Part shown: one piece after another, positions 51,419-60,624 of the stretch
Position numbering within the stretch: the first letter of the stretch is position 1
Layout: each line of letters begins with the position of its first letter
Assembly: GCA_947493165.1 (NCBI GenBank)
Contig: CANLPY010000001.1
Coordinates: forward strand, 992,001-1,056,000
Direction: 5' to 3'
From: an uncultured Erythrobacter sp.
GTDB lineage: Bacteria; Pseudomonadota; Alphaproteobacteria; Sphingomonadales; Sphingomonadaceae
Length of the DNA: 64,000 nt
Notes under the pieces: model-generated
Database searches by the model: none
What the model was told of the DNA's origin: nothing
What the model saw: the letters and a program-made list of their open reading frames with translations, nothing else
Program-made: the position numbers and the translations under genes

Positions 51419-53743
51419 TTAACCGTATTCAGATTTGCCTGGGAAGCTATCCTTCTGTAAACGAAGCGTTTCTTCGATTTGTGAAAGCGCTTGCGGGCGC
51501 GCTAGGTAATAACCCTGAGCCACATCGCAGCCCATTTCTGTTAACTTTTCGAGCGTTTCGCGGGTCTCAATCCCCTCCGCGACGGAGGTGATTCGCATAT
51601 CTTGCGCCAGTTGGATCAAACCCGCGACGATGGCTCGCGCAGCAGGCGAACGTGTCACCTGATCTACGAACATGCGATCGATCTTCAATTCGCTAAACGG
51701 CAGGTGATACAGAGCATCAAGGTTGGCACTGGCTACGCCGAAATCATCAATGGAAAACTTGATGCCAGTTTTTGCTATGCGCTCCATAATCTCACGTGCT
51801 GCCGCAAAGTCTTCAACGCGCGCGCTTTCAGTAATTTCGATGGTAATTTGGCTTGGATCGGCGCCTGTCTTGAGCAGTGTTTTCTCAATCAAGTCTGCGA
51901 TCCGACTATCAACGAATTGAATGGCGGATACGTTGACAGAGATGCGCGCATTGAACCCGGCATCCTGCAAACCGCGTGAAGCAGAGAAGCTCTTGTACAA
52001 AATTCGCTTCGTTAGATCGTCCAGCCGGCCAACACGCTCACACTGAATAATAAACTGCGATGGCGGGATTTCGCCGCGCTCCTCATCGACCCAGCGCGCC
52101 AAAGCTTCAGCGCCCATGATCATGCCTGTTTTGATATCAATTTGCGGTTGAAGCTTGATGGAGATTCGGTTCTGCGACAGCGCATCTTCCAGCCGCGACT
52201 GGAGGGAATAATCCCATGTCTCACTGTCCGCCTCAAAATCAGAAATGATGAACACCGGGCGATAGGCTTCGCGCGCTTGGTCAGCGGCTGCGATAGCCGA
52301 GCTGATGCGTTTTGAGGCTCTGTTGGAAACAGATTGGTCCGCGCCAATAGTCATCGATACATCGAGCGCACGCTTTGATACCGTGACCGCCTGTGAAGCT
52401 ACGGCTCGCAGGCCCTCAAGGTGGCTTTGCAAATCTGGATATTCCGCCTTCGGCAAAACAAAGGCGAAGTATTTGCCGCCGTCATAATAGACTACATTGC
52501 CCTCATCGCCCAGCGTTAGGCGCGAGGCAACTTGGCGCAGATAGCGACCTTGCTCAGCCGGAGTTATCGATACAAAGACGCCTTCAAGCCGAGCGACCTT
52601 TGCAACCACAATGCTGAAAGAATCGTCATCGCGGTCCTCGAAATCGCGGCGCAAAGCAACGAAGTTTGGCAGCTTGCTGCGTGGATCAATAAACAAATGC
52701 CTGCGCCGGAAGTGATATGCAATTCGCAACCCCGCAAAGATGACGCTGATCATCATGGCATCGACCATTAGGATCCGTACGCCAAACATCGCCGAAAGAA
52801 AGAACGTCGCTACGAATAGCGCCGACCATAAAGCATAGAAGTAACGCCGGGCCTTCTCGTTGCGCAGTATCGCAATACCAAGGAGCAAGATGAAACCGAA
52901 AAACGCCAACGTTGCCGAATTGGAAACAAATTGACCTTCCCCGCGAATTGCCGTTTCAGCGGCCACGATGTGTGCTAGCGATGCAGGCGTCTTGCTGTAG
53001 CCCCCATCGGGTACCTTAATTGCGCGATCATTGCCTGATAGACCGCCGATCAGGACTTTCTTCCGGCGCAAGGCCTCGGTATCAAAAGTCTCATTATCCG
53101 CAAAGCGTGCAAGGTCGAACTGGCGGATTTTAGAACTGTCGATGGAGTAATTCAGATCGATTGGGTCAGTTGCGCGCTCTTCATTGGCCAAGACGCTCCA
53201 AACGGATGGATACACCCTTGACCCAGCCGTATGACTGGGCTCGATTGCCCATACAAAACCTAGAAAATCGCTGTGAAAATCGCTGCTCGCGATACGCATG
53301 CCAGCTTCAAAATACGGGTCGGTCTGCGCCAGATCAGAGTTTTCTTCCAATTCGACGCGCACAGGACGCGCCAAAACAATCCGGTCGCGTGATTCGAACA
53401 GGCGCGCTTGCAGCCGTTTGTCCAGCTCTGGATCGGCGCTCCGTTGGATCGGTGTGTTGATCACTATCAGCTCAGCGCCAGCCTCTTCTAACCGCTCAAC
53501 TCCGCGCAGCAAATCGGCATTGGTCGACACAACGGTCCGCCGTGCCTCGCTGGAAGTGTCTGTAAAGAATACCATCTCACCGCTAGGCTCATGATCGAAA
53601 ATTTTCGACTGGAGTGACCAGACCGCGACATCGAGAGGCCGAAAAATCGTGATCGCAGCCGCCAGCGCCGCCACCAAAATGGCGATCACCGCATGACGGA
53701 GCCTTCCTGAGGCTGAAAATTTGCGCACCAACTGCAGCAACAC
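51419..53743 (-). CDS. CHASE2-EAL cyclic-di-GMP phosphodiesterase with degenerate GGDEF
   Basis: A 774-residue protein with a GTG start after GGGGAACAT. Residues ~20-35 are a first helix and ~40-270 a periplasmic CHASE2 domain; three helices follow (~275-345). Then comes a GGDEF-like domain whose signature is DGGKYF (421-426), so cyclase activity is unlikely. The EAL domain (~520-765) keeps E-A-L (546-548), 'SVNVSAIQF', 'TIEITES', 'SIDDFG', 'LKIDR' and 'VAEGIET', so c-di-GMP hydrolysis is likely. The CHASE2 sensor input is unknown. Confidence 0.92.
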   Translation of the reverse strand: MLLQLVRKFSASGRLRHAVIAILVAALAAAITIFRPLDVAVWSLQSKIFDHEPSGEMVFFTDTSSEARRTVVSTNADLLRGVERLEEAGAELIVINTPIQRSADPELDKRLQARLFESRDRIVLARPVRVELEENSDLAQTDPYFEAGMRIASSDFHSDFLGFVWAIEPSHTAGSRVYPSVWSVLANEERATDPIDLNYSIDSSKIRQFDLARFADNETFDTEALRRKKVLIGGLSGNDRAIKVPDGGYSKTPASLAHIVAAETAIRGEGQFVSNSATLAFFGFILLLGIAILRNEKARRYFYALWSALFVATFFLSAMFGVRILMVDAMMISVIFAGLRIAYHFRRRHLFIDPRSKLPNFVALRRDFEDRDDDSFSIVVAKVARLEGVFVSITPAEQGRYLRQVASRLTLGDEGNVVYYDGGKYFAFVLPKAEYPDLQSHLEGLRAVASQAVTVSKRALDVSMTIGADQSVSNRASKRISSAIAAADQAREAYRPVFIISDFEADSETWDYSLQSRLEDALSQNRISIKLQPQIDIKTGMIMGAEALARWVDEERGEIPPSQFIIQCERVGRLDDLTKRILYKSFSASRGLQDAGFNARISVNVSAIQFVDSRIADLIEKTLLKTGADPSQITIEITESARVEDFAAAREIMERIAKTGIKFSIDDFGVASANLDALYHLPFSELKIDRMFVDQVTRSPAARAIVAGLIQLAQDMRITSVAEGIETRETLEKLTEMGCDVAQGYYLARPQALSQIEETLRLQKDSFPGKSEYG

Positions 53744-53815
53744 ATGTTCCCCGATTACCGTGCTTGATTATCGGGCTTTGGTTAATATCGGGTTTGGAAA
53801 CCGACTTGCGTAGTT

Positions 53816-55414
53816 TTACGGAGCGTAGAACGTGGGCGATCCAGGTCCAACCGGCAGGCCTGCAACGAACGTCCAAATGTAGAAAAATACGCTCCAAAAC
53901 GCGATGAAGAACATCGAATATGGCAGCATCATCGCGATCAATGTGCCCACCCCAAGATCGCTTTTATAGCGCGTTGCCCACGCCAGGATCAGCCCGAAAT
54001 AGCTCATCATAGGGGTGATGATATTGGTCGTACTGTCGCCAATCCGATATGCTGCTTGGATCACCTCAGGCGAATATCCGATCAACATCAGCATAGGCAC
54101 GAAGATCGGCGCCGTGACAGCCCATTGCGCGGACGCTGAGCCAAGCGACAGGTTGATCATGGCGCACAGCAGGATGAACAGGAAGAATATCATCGGCCCG
54201 GTCATCCCTGTCTCAACTAGGAAATTTGCGCCTGTAACCGCTGTAATTGCGCCCAAATTGGTCCACCCGAAAAACGCCACGAATTGCGCCGCAAAGAACA
54301 CCAGCACGATGTAAAGCCCAAGCGACGCGAGCGCTGCCGCCATGGCGTCAATCACATCGCGATCCGTCTTCATCGTCCCAACCGCGCGGCCATAAGCATA
54401 GCCGAGCGCAACAAAGAAGATCAGGATCCACACCACAAACCCATCGAAGAACGGGCTATCGATGCGGTCGCCATTGTCTGGGTTGCGCAAGACGCCCCAG
54501 TCCGGGATCAGCGTGAGAGCCATCACGCCGAGCACACCGATCAGCGCAATTCCGGCCCAGCGAAGCCCTTTTCGCTCATCGTCGCTGATTTGCTCCATCA
54601 TCCGGTCATCAAGAATGGTGGGGTCAGCCAATTTGGGATCATATTTCCCAAGCTTCGGTTCAACGATAAAGATCGTCACCAGCGAACCAATCAAAGTGAT
54701 GAGGAACGTGGAGCCAACCATGAAATACCAGTTCGCGGTTGCGACCACAGTGTATTCCGGGTCAATCAGGCGAGCGGCCTCCTGTGTGATGCCTGCCAAA
54801 AGCGGGTCAATCGTCCCGATCAACAAGTTCGCGCTGTAACCGCCTGAAACACCTGCAAACGCGGCTGCCATGCCCGCGAGCGGATGCCGGCCCAAAGCAT
54901 AGAAGATCGCCGCAGCAAGCGGGATAAGCACCACATATCCGACTTCGGATGCAGTGTTTGAAACGATGCCTGCAAACACAATCGCGACGGTGACGAGGTT
55001 CTTCGGCGCGCCCAGCACCATGCTGCGGACGGCCGCTGACAGCAGCCCTGATTTCTCCGCCACACCGACGCCCAGCATCGCGACCAGAACGACGCCGAGC
55101 GGGGCAAAGCCGGTAAAATTGTCGACCAGATTGGTGAAGATGCGGCGGACACCATCGCCATCCATCAGGCTGACCGCGCGGATCATGCCATCCTCAGCCA
55201 CACCCTTAGCGCCAAGCGGACGCGGATCTTCCACCGCGACACCCATCCAACCGAGCAAGCCGGACAGCAACACAATCCCAAGCGCCAACACCGCAAACAA
55301 AGTGACCGGATGCGGTAGCAGATTGCCGAGCCATTCAACCCCGTCAAGAAAACGGGTGAAGGCGTTGCGCTTGCCTTGGGTGTATTCGTCAGGGGTGGCA
55401 GGAAGCTCACTCAT
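53816..55414 (-). CDS. AbgT family transporter
   Basis: A 532-residue, ~11-helix membrane protein. It contains 'VEWLGNLLPHPVTLFAVLALGIVLLSG', 'VGYVVLIPLAAAIFYALGRHPLAGMAAAFAGVSGGYSAN' and 'GSASAQWAVTAPIFVPMLMLIGYSPEVIQAAYRIGDS' as in AbgT. Members take up p-aminobenzoyl-glutamate or export sulfonamides. Which applies here is not evident. The CHASE2-EAL gene follows on the same strand. A CCCGAT-type hairpin (53749-53775) lies between them, overlapping the ribosome site of the latter. Confidence 0.93.
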   Translation of the reverse strand: MSELPATPDEYTQGKRNAFTRFLDGVEWLGNLLPHPVTLFAVLALGIVLLSGLLGWMGVAVEDPRPLGAKGVAEDGMIRAVSLMDGDGVRRIFTNLVDNFTGFAPLGVVLVAMLGVGVAEKSGLLSAAVRSMVLGAPKNLVTVAIVFAGIVSNTASEVGYVVLIPLAAAIFYALGRHPLAGMAAAFAGVSGGYSANLLIGTIDPLLAGITQEAARLIDPEYTVVATANWYFMVGSTFLITLIGSLVTIFIVEPKLGKYDPKLADPTILDDRMMEQISDDERKGLRWAGIALIGVLGVMALTLIPDWGVLRNPDNGDRIDSPFFDGFVVWILIFFVALGYAYGRAVGTMKTDRDVIDAMAAALASLGLYIVLVFFAAQFVAFFGWTNLGAITAVTGANFLVETGMTGPMIFFLFILLCAMINLSLGSASAQWAVTAPIFVPMLMLIGYSPEVIQAAYRIGDSTTNIITPMMSYFGLILAWATRYKSDLGVGTLIAMMLPYSMFFIAFWSVFFYIWTFVAGLPVGPGSPTFYAP

Positions 55415-55551
55415 GCAATGCTCCGGTCAGTTGGGATTACCCGTGATAATCACGCGAAGATGAACGAAAGATCGATAGGGGCTTGGAGCCACATGGCAAG
55501 TGTTCCAGAAGAAGGCATTGCAACGAGGGCAAAGCGGTAACGTCCAGCCCC

Positions 55552-57495
55552 TCATCCCCCAGCGTGGTAGAAATCGTAGATTTGCTGCGCGACCTTATCG
55601 CTGACACCCGGCGCGCGTTGCAGATCATCCAATGATGCTGCCCGAACCTTGCTCGCCGTGCCGAAATGCAGCAGTAGCGCGCGTTTTCTGGCGGGGCCAA
55701 TGCCGGGGATTTCATCAAGCGGTGAGGCGGTAATAGCTTTCGAGCGCTTTGCGCGGTGAGCGCCGATGGCGAACCGGTGCACCTCATCGCGTAAGTTTTG
55801 CAAATGGAACAGAACCGGCGAATTGGTAGGCAGCATCTTCTCTCGCCCGTCGGGGAAGTGGAACACTTCGCGCCCTTCGCGGCCATGATGCGGACCTTTG
55901 GCAATCGCAATCACGGCGAGGTCTTCGATGCCCAGCTCGCCCAGCACCTCTTGGACGCTCGACATCTGACCTTTGCCGCCATCCAGCAGCACGAGATCAG
56001 GCCACACGCCCTCGCGCTCCCGGTCCGGGTCATCCTTCATCGCGCGCGAGAAACGCCGCTCCATCACTTCGCGCATCATCGCATAATCATCATTGGTCTG
56101 CGCGGACTTGATGTTGAACTTGCGGTACTGGGATTTTTCAAAACCTTCCGGCCCCGCAACCACCATTGCTCCGACCGCCTTTGCGCCTTGGATATGGCTA
56201 TTGTCGTATATTTCGATCCGCTGCGGCGGCGCGTCCAGCTCGAGGAATTCCGCAAGCTCACGGTTGGTTTTGGCGCGCGTGCCCGTCTCTGCCAGCCGCC
56301 GCTCCAGCGCCTCGGTCGCATTGCGGCTCGCCTGCTCCATAAGTTTACGCCGGTCACCGCGCTGCGGGATCGAGAGCTGCACTTTCTTCTCGGCAACTTC
56401 AGACAAGGCCGCTTCGATCAGCTCGCTTTCCGGCAGATCGCGGTCGACTAAGATCATCGGCGGCGGCGGCACTTCTTCATAGAATTGCAGGATGACGTTG
56501 GAGAGCACCTGAGCCTCCTCCACATCCTTCGTGTGCGTCGGAAAGAACGCGCGGTGCCCCCAGTTTTGCCCGCCGCGAATGAAAAAGGCCTGGATGCCGA
56601 CTTGGCCGCCCTTGGAGTTCAGCGCGAAAACATCGGCGTCCCCTATGCCGTTGGCGTTGATCGCCTGTGATCCTTGGATAAACGTCGCCGCGCGCAGACG
56701 GTCACGCAGAATGGCAGCGGTTTCAAAGTCCAAGTCCTCCGCCGCCTTCGCCATCTGCTTTTCAAGATCAGCCTGAACCTGACCCGATTTACCGGCGAGA
56801 AAGTCCTTCGCCTGATCGACCAACTTATCGTAATCAGGCGCGCTGATCCGATCGACGCATGGCGCTGAGCAGCGCTTGATCTGGTAAAGCAGGCAGGGCC
56901 GGTCGCGATTGTTGAAGAAACTGTCAGTGCAGCTTCGGAGCAAAAACAGCTTTTGCAGCGCATTCAGAGTGGTGTTGACGCTGCCTGCGCTTGCAAACGG
57001 CCCGTAATAATTGCCCTTCGCTTTGCGTGCACCGCGATGCTTGTGAATGCGCGGAAAGGCATGATCACTGCGCAGCAAGATGAAGGGGAAGCTCTTATCA
57101 TCACGCAGCAGCACGTTGAACGCAGGGCGATAACGCTTAATCAACTGCGCTTCGAGCAGCAGCGCCTCGGCTTCGGAATTGGTGGTGATGATTTCCATCG
57201 ACCGGCATTGGCTAACCATCCGTTGCAGGCGCCCCGTCAGACCATTGATCTGCGTGTAATTGGCTACCCTTGCCTTTAGGCTGCGCGCCTTGCCGACATA
57301 CAGCACATCACCGCGCGTATCGAGCATGCGGTACACACCGGGGACCGGTTTCAGCGTCTTCACTGTCTCTCGGATTGCGGTGACGCCAGCCTCCAGATTG
57401 GGCTGAGCGCTCGCGACGGTATAGGCCGCCCGCTCTTCGTTGAAGCGATCAGAACCTCTGGGATCGTGTGGTTTACCGGCAGGCGTGCGAGACAT
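55552..57495 (-). CDS. uvrC: UvrABC excinuclease subunit C
   Basis: A 647-residue protein. The N-terminal GIY-YIG endonuclease is 'LKPVPGVYRMLDTRGDVLYVGKARSLKAR'. A UVR domain ('EKQMAKAAEDLDFETAAILRDRL') and the RNase H-like C-terminal nuclease with 'RIEIYDNSHIQG' and 'DLVLLDGGKGQ' follow. The end is a helix-hairpin-helix pair (LDEIPGIGPARKRALLLHFG). It makes the two incisions in nucleotide excision repair. The ATG at 57495 is used; a GTG two codons upstream is equally possible. Confidence 0.97.
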   Translation of the reverse strand: MSRTPAGKPHDPRGSDRFNEERAAYTVASAQPNLEAGVTAIRETVKTLKPVPGVYRMLDTRGDVLYVGKARSLKARVANYTQINGLTGRLQRMVSQCRSMEIITTNSEAEALLLEAQLIKRYRPAFNVLLRDDKSFPFILLRSDHAFPRIHKHRGARKAKGNYYGPFASAGSVNTTLNALQKLFLLRSCTDSFFNNRDRPCLLYQIKRCSAPCVDRISAPDYDKLVDQAKDFLAGKSGQVQADLEKQMAKAAEDLDFETAAILRDRLRAATFIQGSQAINANGIGDADVFALNSKGGQVGIQAFFIRGGQNWGHRAFFPTHTKDVEEAQVLSNVILQFYEEVPPPPMILVDRDLPESELIEAALSEVAEKKVQLSIPQRGDRRKLMEQASRNATEALERRLAETGTRAKTNRELAEFLELDAPPQRIEIYDNSHIQGAKAVGAMVVAGPEGFEKSQYRKFNIKSAQTNDDYAMMREVMERRFSRAMKDDPDREREGVWPDLVLLDGGKGQMSSVQEVLGELGIEDLAVIAIAKGPHHGREGREVFHFPDGREKMLPTNSPVLFHLQNLRDEVHRFAIGAHRAKRSKAITASPLDEIPGIGPARKRALLLHFGTASKVRAASLDDLQRAPGVSDKVAQQIYDFYHAGG

Positions 57496-57629
57496 ACCCA
57501 CTAACTAGGGATTGTGGCCGTGCGAGAAAAGCGTGAAGCGCTCGCAGCCCACAATGTCGTGTCTATACAAGTAAAAATTGACCTGAACTCCGAACAAGCA
57601 CGCTCTACCGCCAACTTATATCTAAAACA

Positions 57630-57642
57630 CTCAATATTTGAG
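57630..57642. promoter_or_regulatory. Palindromic element in AT-rich leader of the haem peroxidase gene
   Basis: CTCAA-TAT-TTGAG is a perfect short inverted repeat. The 57496-57702 interval is much more AT-rich than its surroundings, as expected for a promoter region. An in-frame open stretch runs through it to the peroxidase ATG, but it has no ribosome site. Confidence 0.3.
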
Positions 57643-57702
57643 AATGATAGCGAACAAATAATAACATCGGGTTGCCTTAGTTTAACTAACGGAGGCAAAT
57701 AA

Positions 57703-59127
57703 ATGTCGAATTCAGAACATCATGGGATGAAGCCGCTTGAAGGCCTTTCGGCCTATTGCCGCAGCAGCAAATATGGCGAGGAACAGCGCGATGACCGGTT
57801 TGGCCGCTTGTTCCAATATCTCAGCCCAGCTTACACCCGCCCAGATATTCTAGCCGCAATCGGTGCCAAGAACGGCCCGATGGACGGCAAATCCTCTGAT
57901 AAACGCACTGATACCGTCCCAGTGGGCATGGTTTTCTTTGGCCAGTTTGTCGATCACGATATCACGCTCGACGCCTCGACCACTTTCGACAGCGTGGTCG
58001 ACAACCCCGGCGAAGTCGCCAATGTGCGCACGCCCACGCTCGATCTCGATTGCATCTACGGCCTCGGGCCAGAGGCGCAGCCATATTTGTTCGAGCAAGG
58101 CGGGACGTTTGGCGGGGTCAAGCTGTTAACGGGCGTGGACAATCCGGGTCAGGCGGGCCTGCGCGACAGCGACCTGCTGCGTTCGCCCAATGGCCGCGCG
58201 ATCATCGGCGATCCGCGTAATGATGAAAACCGCGTGATCAGTCAGATACAATTGGCGATTATCCGGTTCCACAATCACGTCGCGCAGACTTTGCATGATG
58301 AGACTGGATTGGAAGGCCACGACCTTTACGAGCATTCGCGTCAGCAAACGACATGGCATTACCAATGGGCCGTGGTGAATGATTTCCTCACCGATATGTG
58401 CGGCGTGCCAGTTGTAGAAAAAATCCTCGGCTGTGGCCGCCAGCATTATTGCAGCGAAGTCCCCTTCATCCCGATAGAATTCTCTGTGGCGGCATACCGG
58501 TTTGGCCATTCGATGATCCCGATGAAGCTGCAAGTGCAAAAGGGCAAATCACGGCTTGAACTGTTCGGCACGATCCTTGGCCGCGGCTTTGACGCGCTTA
58601 CCGACCCCAAAGGCGTGGTTGATTGGCATGAACTTCTGTTCACGCCCGAAAACCGCAAGGTTGAGCGCGCGCAAAAGCTCGATACAAAAATGGCGGGTGA
58701 CCTGCTCAACCTACCGTTCATCGACGGTACGCCTGCGGAAAAATCGCTGGCAACGCGCAACCTGCTGCGCGGCAACACATTCCTGCTGCCTGCTGGCGAA
58801 AAAATCGCGGTAGCCATCGGCTGCCCTGAGGACCAGATCAAAAAGGTCATCAAGAAAGTCGCGAAGGTGAATGGCGATCTGGGTGATGAAGGCATACCGC
58901 TGTGGCTCTACCTTTTGGCCGAGGCCGAAGTGATCGGCCGCGCAGAGAGCGATGGCAGCACCAATGAGGGCGAAGGATTGGGCCCCGTCGGCGCGACAAT
59001 TGTCGCTGAAACGCTGATCGGCCTGCTGGAACTGGACGATCATTCCTATCTTGGCGCGAACCGCAATTGGTCCCCGCGTGAGGAATGGAACACATTGGGC
59101 AAACTGGTGACTGTCGCACAACCCTGA
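57703..59127 (+). CDS. Animal-type haem peroxidase family protein
   Basis: A 474-residue protein of the peroxidase-cyclooxygenase superfamily. The distal His85 is in 'FFGQFVDHDITLD', 'IIGDPRNDENRVISQIQLA' (169-187) is the superfamily G-D-x-R-x-N/D-E block, and the proximal His269 is in 'AAYRFGHSMIPMKL'. No signal peptide is seen, so it seems cytoplasmic or exported by another route. The ribosome site GGAGG lies 9 bases upstream. Bacterial members are rare and mostly uncharacterised; activity (peroxidase, dioxygenase) is unknown. Confidence 0.88.
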   Translation: MSNSEHHGMKPLEGLSAYCRSSKYGEEQRDDRFGRLFQYLSPAYTRPDILAAIGAKNGPMDGKSSDKRTDTVPVGMVFFGQFVDHDITLDASTTFDSVVDNPGEVANVRTPTLDLDCIYGLGPEAQPYLFEQGGTFGGVKLLTGVDNPGQAGLRDSDLLRSPNGRAIIGDPRNDENRVISQIQLAIIRFHNHVAQTLHDETGLEGHDLYEHSRQQTTWHYQWAVVNDFLTDMCGVPVVEKILGCGRQHYCSEVPFIPIEFSVAAYRFGHSMIPMKLQVQKGKSRLELFGTILGRGFDALTDPKGVVDWHELLFTPENRKVERAQKLDTKMAGDLLNLPFIDGTPAEKSLATRNLLRGNTFLLPAGEKIAVAIGCPEDQIKKVIKKVAKVNGDLGDEGIPLWLYLLAEAEVIGRAESDGSTNEGEGLGPVGATIVAETLIGLLELDDHSYLGANRNWSPREEWNTLGKLVTVAQP

Positions 59128-59260
59128 CCCCCGTCAGGGCGCGGCAAAGCGGGATCGGCAGGCAACCCACTTGCCCCCGGGTGACTTCCGGTCCCGCGAA
59201 CCACTCTGCCGTGGCCGCATTATGTTGGCATGATGCAGCGTTGCCCCTATCGACGCCGTC

Positions 59261-60481
59261 ATGCAGGAATATGACGCAATAGTGTTGGGCGCAGGCGCCG
59301 CCGGACTGATGTGCGCCGCAGTGGCGGGCAAGCGCGGTTTGCGCGTTGTCGTTTTGGAAAAGGCGAATGCTCCAGGCAAAAAGATCCTGATTTCCGGCGG
59401 TGGGCGCTGCAATTTCACCAATTCGCGCACGACCTCGGCGAATTACCTGTCGGCCAATCCGCATTTCGCGAAGTCGGCGCTGAGCCGGTACTCTCCCCAG
59501 GACTTCATCGATCTGGTGAATGACTACGGCATCGCTTGGCACGAAAAAACATTGGGCCAATTATTTTGCGATGGCTCGGCCAAGCAGATAGTCGAGATGT
59601 TGCTGGAAGAATGCGCGAAGGCAGCGGACTTTGGCGGCAACGTCGATGTGCTGTGCGATGCGCATGTCAGCGACGTGGTGGAAGATGCCGGCGAGTTTGC
59701 TGTCAAAGCGAACGGCCAGGCAATGCGCGCAAAATCACTCGTGATCGCCACCGGCGGACCTTCGATCCCGAAAATGGGCGCGACTGGCTACGCCTTTGAA
59801 CTCGCGCGGCAATTCGGGCTGAAAGTGGTGGAGCCTCGTCCTGCTTTAGTCCCGTTGACGCTCGGCGGCGAAGAATTGATGTTTCGCGAATTGTCCGGCG
59901 TTGCCGCCCCCGTGGTCGCGCGCGCGGGTCAGAAGAAAACAATGGTCGAATTTCCAGAGGCAGCGCTGTTTACGCATCGCGGGCTGTCCGGCCCAGCCAT
60001 CCTGCAAATCTCATCCTATTGGAAGCATGGTGAGGAGATCGGGATCGCCTTTCTGCCTGATCTGCCAGCCGATTGGCTTACCCAGTTAAAGTCGAATAAC
60101 CCGCGAGCGACCATTCGCGGCGCGCTGCGTGAGCACTTGCCAGCGCGCCTTGCCGATGCGCTTGCCGAACGGCTGAAGATTGATCGCGAGCTTGGCAACG
60201 TCCCTGACAAGGCGCTGCAAGAGGCTGCGCGTAAACTCGCTGACTGGCGCTTCACCCCCAATGGAACCGAAGGTTTTGCCAAGGCCGAGGTGACAATCGG
60301 CGGTGTTGCGACAAGCGAGTTATCCTCCAAAACGATGGAGGCGAAAAACGTGCCCGGATTGTATTTCATCGGCGAGGCGGTGGATGTGACCGGCTGGCTG
60401 GGAGGCTATAACTTCCAGTGGGCTTGGGCCAGCGCCGCCGCGTGTGGGCAAGCTTTGGCTTCTCACGGCGGTGGCACATAA
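59261..60481 (+). CDS. HI0933/YhiN-type flavoprotein
   Basis: A 406-residue protein. The FAD-binding 'AIVLGAGAAGLMCAAVAGKRG' (G-x-G-x-x-G) is followed by 'GKKILISGGGRCNFTNS', the family signature. The end has 'VPGLYFIGEAVDVTGWLGGYNFQWAWASAAACGQAL', the second FAD-binding strand. Family members are NAD(P)/FAD-dependent oxidoreductases of unknown substrate. A 133-base gap separates it from the peroxidase. Confidence 0.92.
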   Translation: MQEYDAIVLGAGAAGLMCAAVAGKRGLRVVVLEKANAPGKKILISGGGRCNFTNSRTTSANYLSANPHFAKSALSRYSPQDFIDLVNDYGIAWHEKTLGQLFCDGSAKQIVEMLLEECAKAADFGGNVDVLCDAHVSDVVEDAGEFAVKANGQAMRAKSLVIATGGPSIPKMGATGYAFELARQFGLKVVEPRPALVPLTLGGEELMFRELSGVAAPVVARAGQKKTMVEFPEAALFTHRGLSGPAILQISSYWKHGEEIGIAFLPDLPADWLTQLKSNNPRATIRGALREHLPARLADALAERLKIDRELGNVPDKALQEAARKLADWRFTPNGTEGFAKAEVTIGGVATSELSSKTMEAKNVPGLYFIGEAVDVTGWLGGYNFQWAWASAAACGQALASHGGGT

Positions 60482-60524
60482 CAATGTTACAAATCCCCTT
60501 CCCCAATGGTAATCCTTGCCGCCT

Positions 60525-60541
60525 GCGTTAGCTTGTAACGC
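60525..60541. promoter_or_regulatory. 6-bp inverted repeat in the DGAT leader
   Basis: GCGTTA (60525-60530) and TAACGC (60536-60541) are separated by GCTTG, about 85 bases upstream of the acyltransferase start. The size suits a small operator, but support is weak. Confidence 0.25.
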
Positions 60542-60624
60542 AACTGAAACATCTATAGGCCGACTGCAGAGCCTTAAAATAGGCCGAAGCCACCCACATT
60601 TGGGTTGGCCTGCAGGAGAGACCC

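Noticed and set aside
57514-57702. 62-codon ORF directly before the haem peroxidase start
   Set aside because: Starts at GTG with no ribosome site, contains no Met, and lies in an AT-rich stretch with promoter-like properties. Most likely leader DNA.
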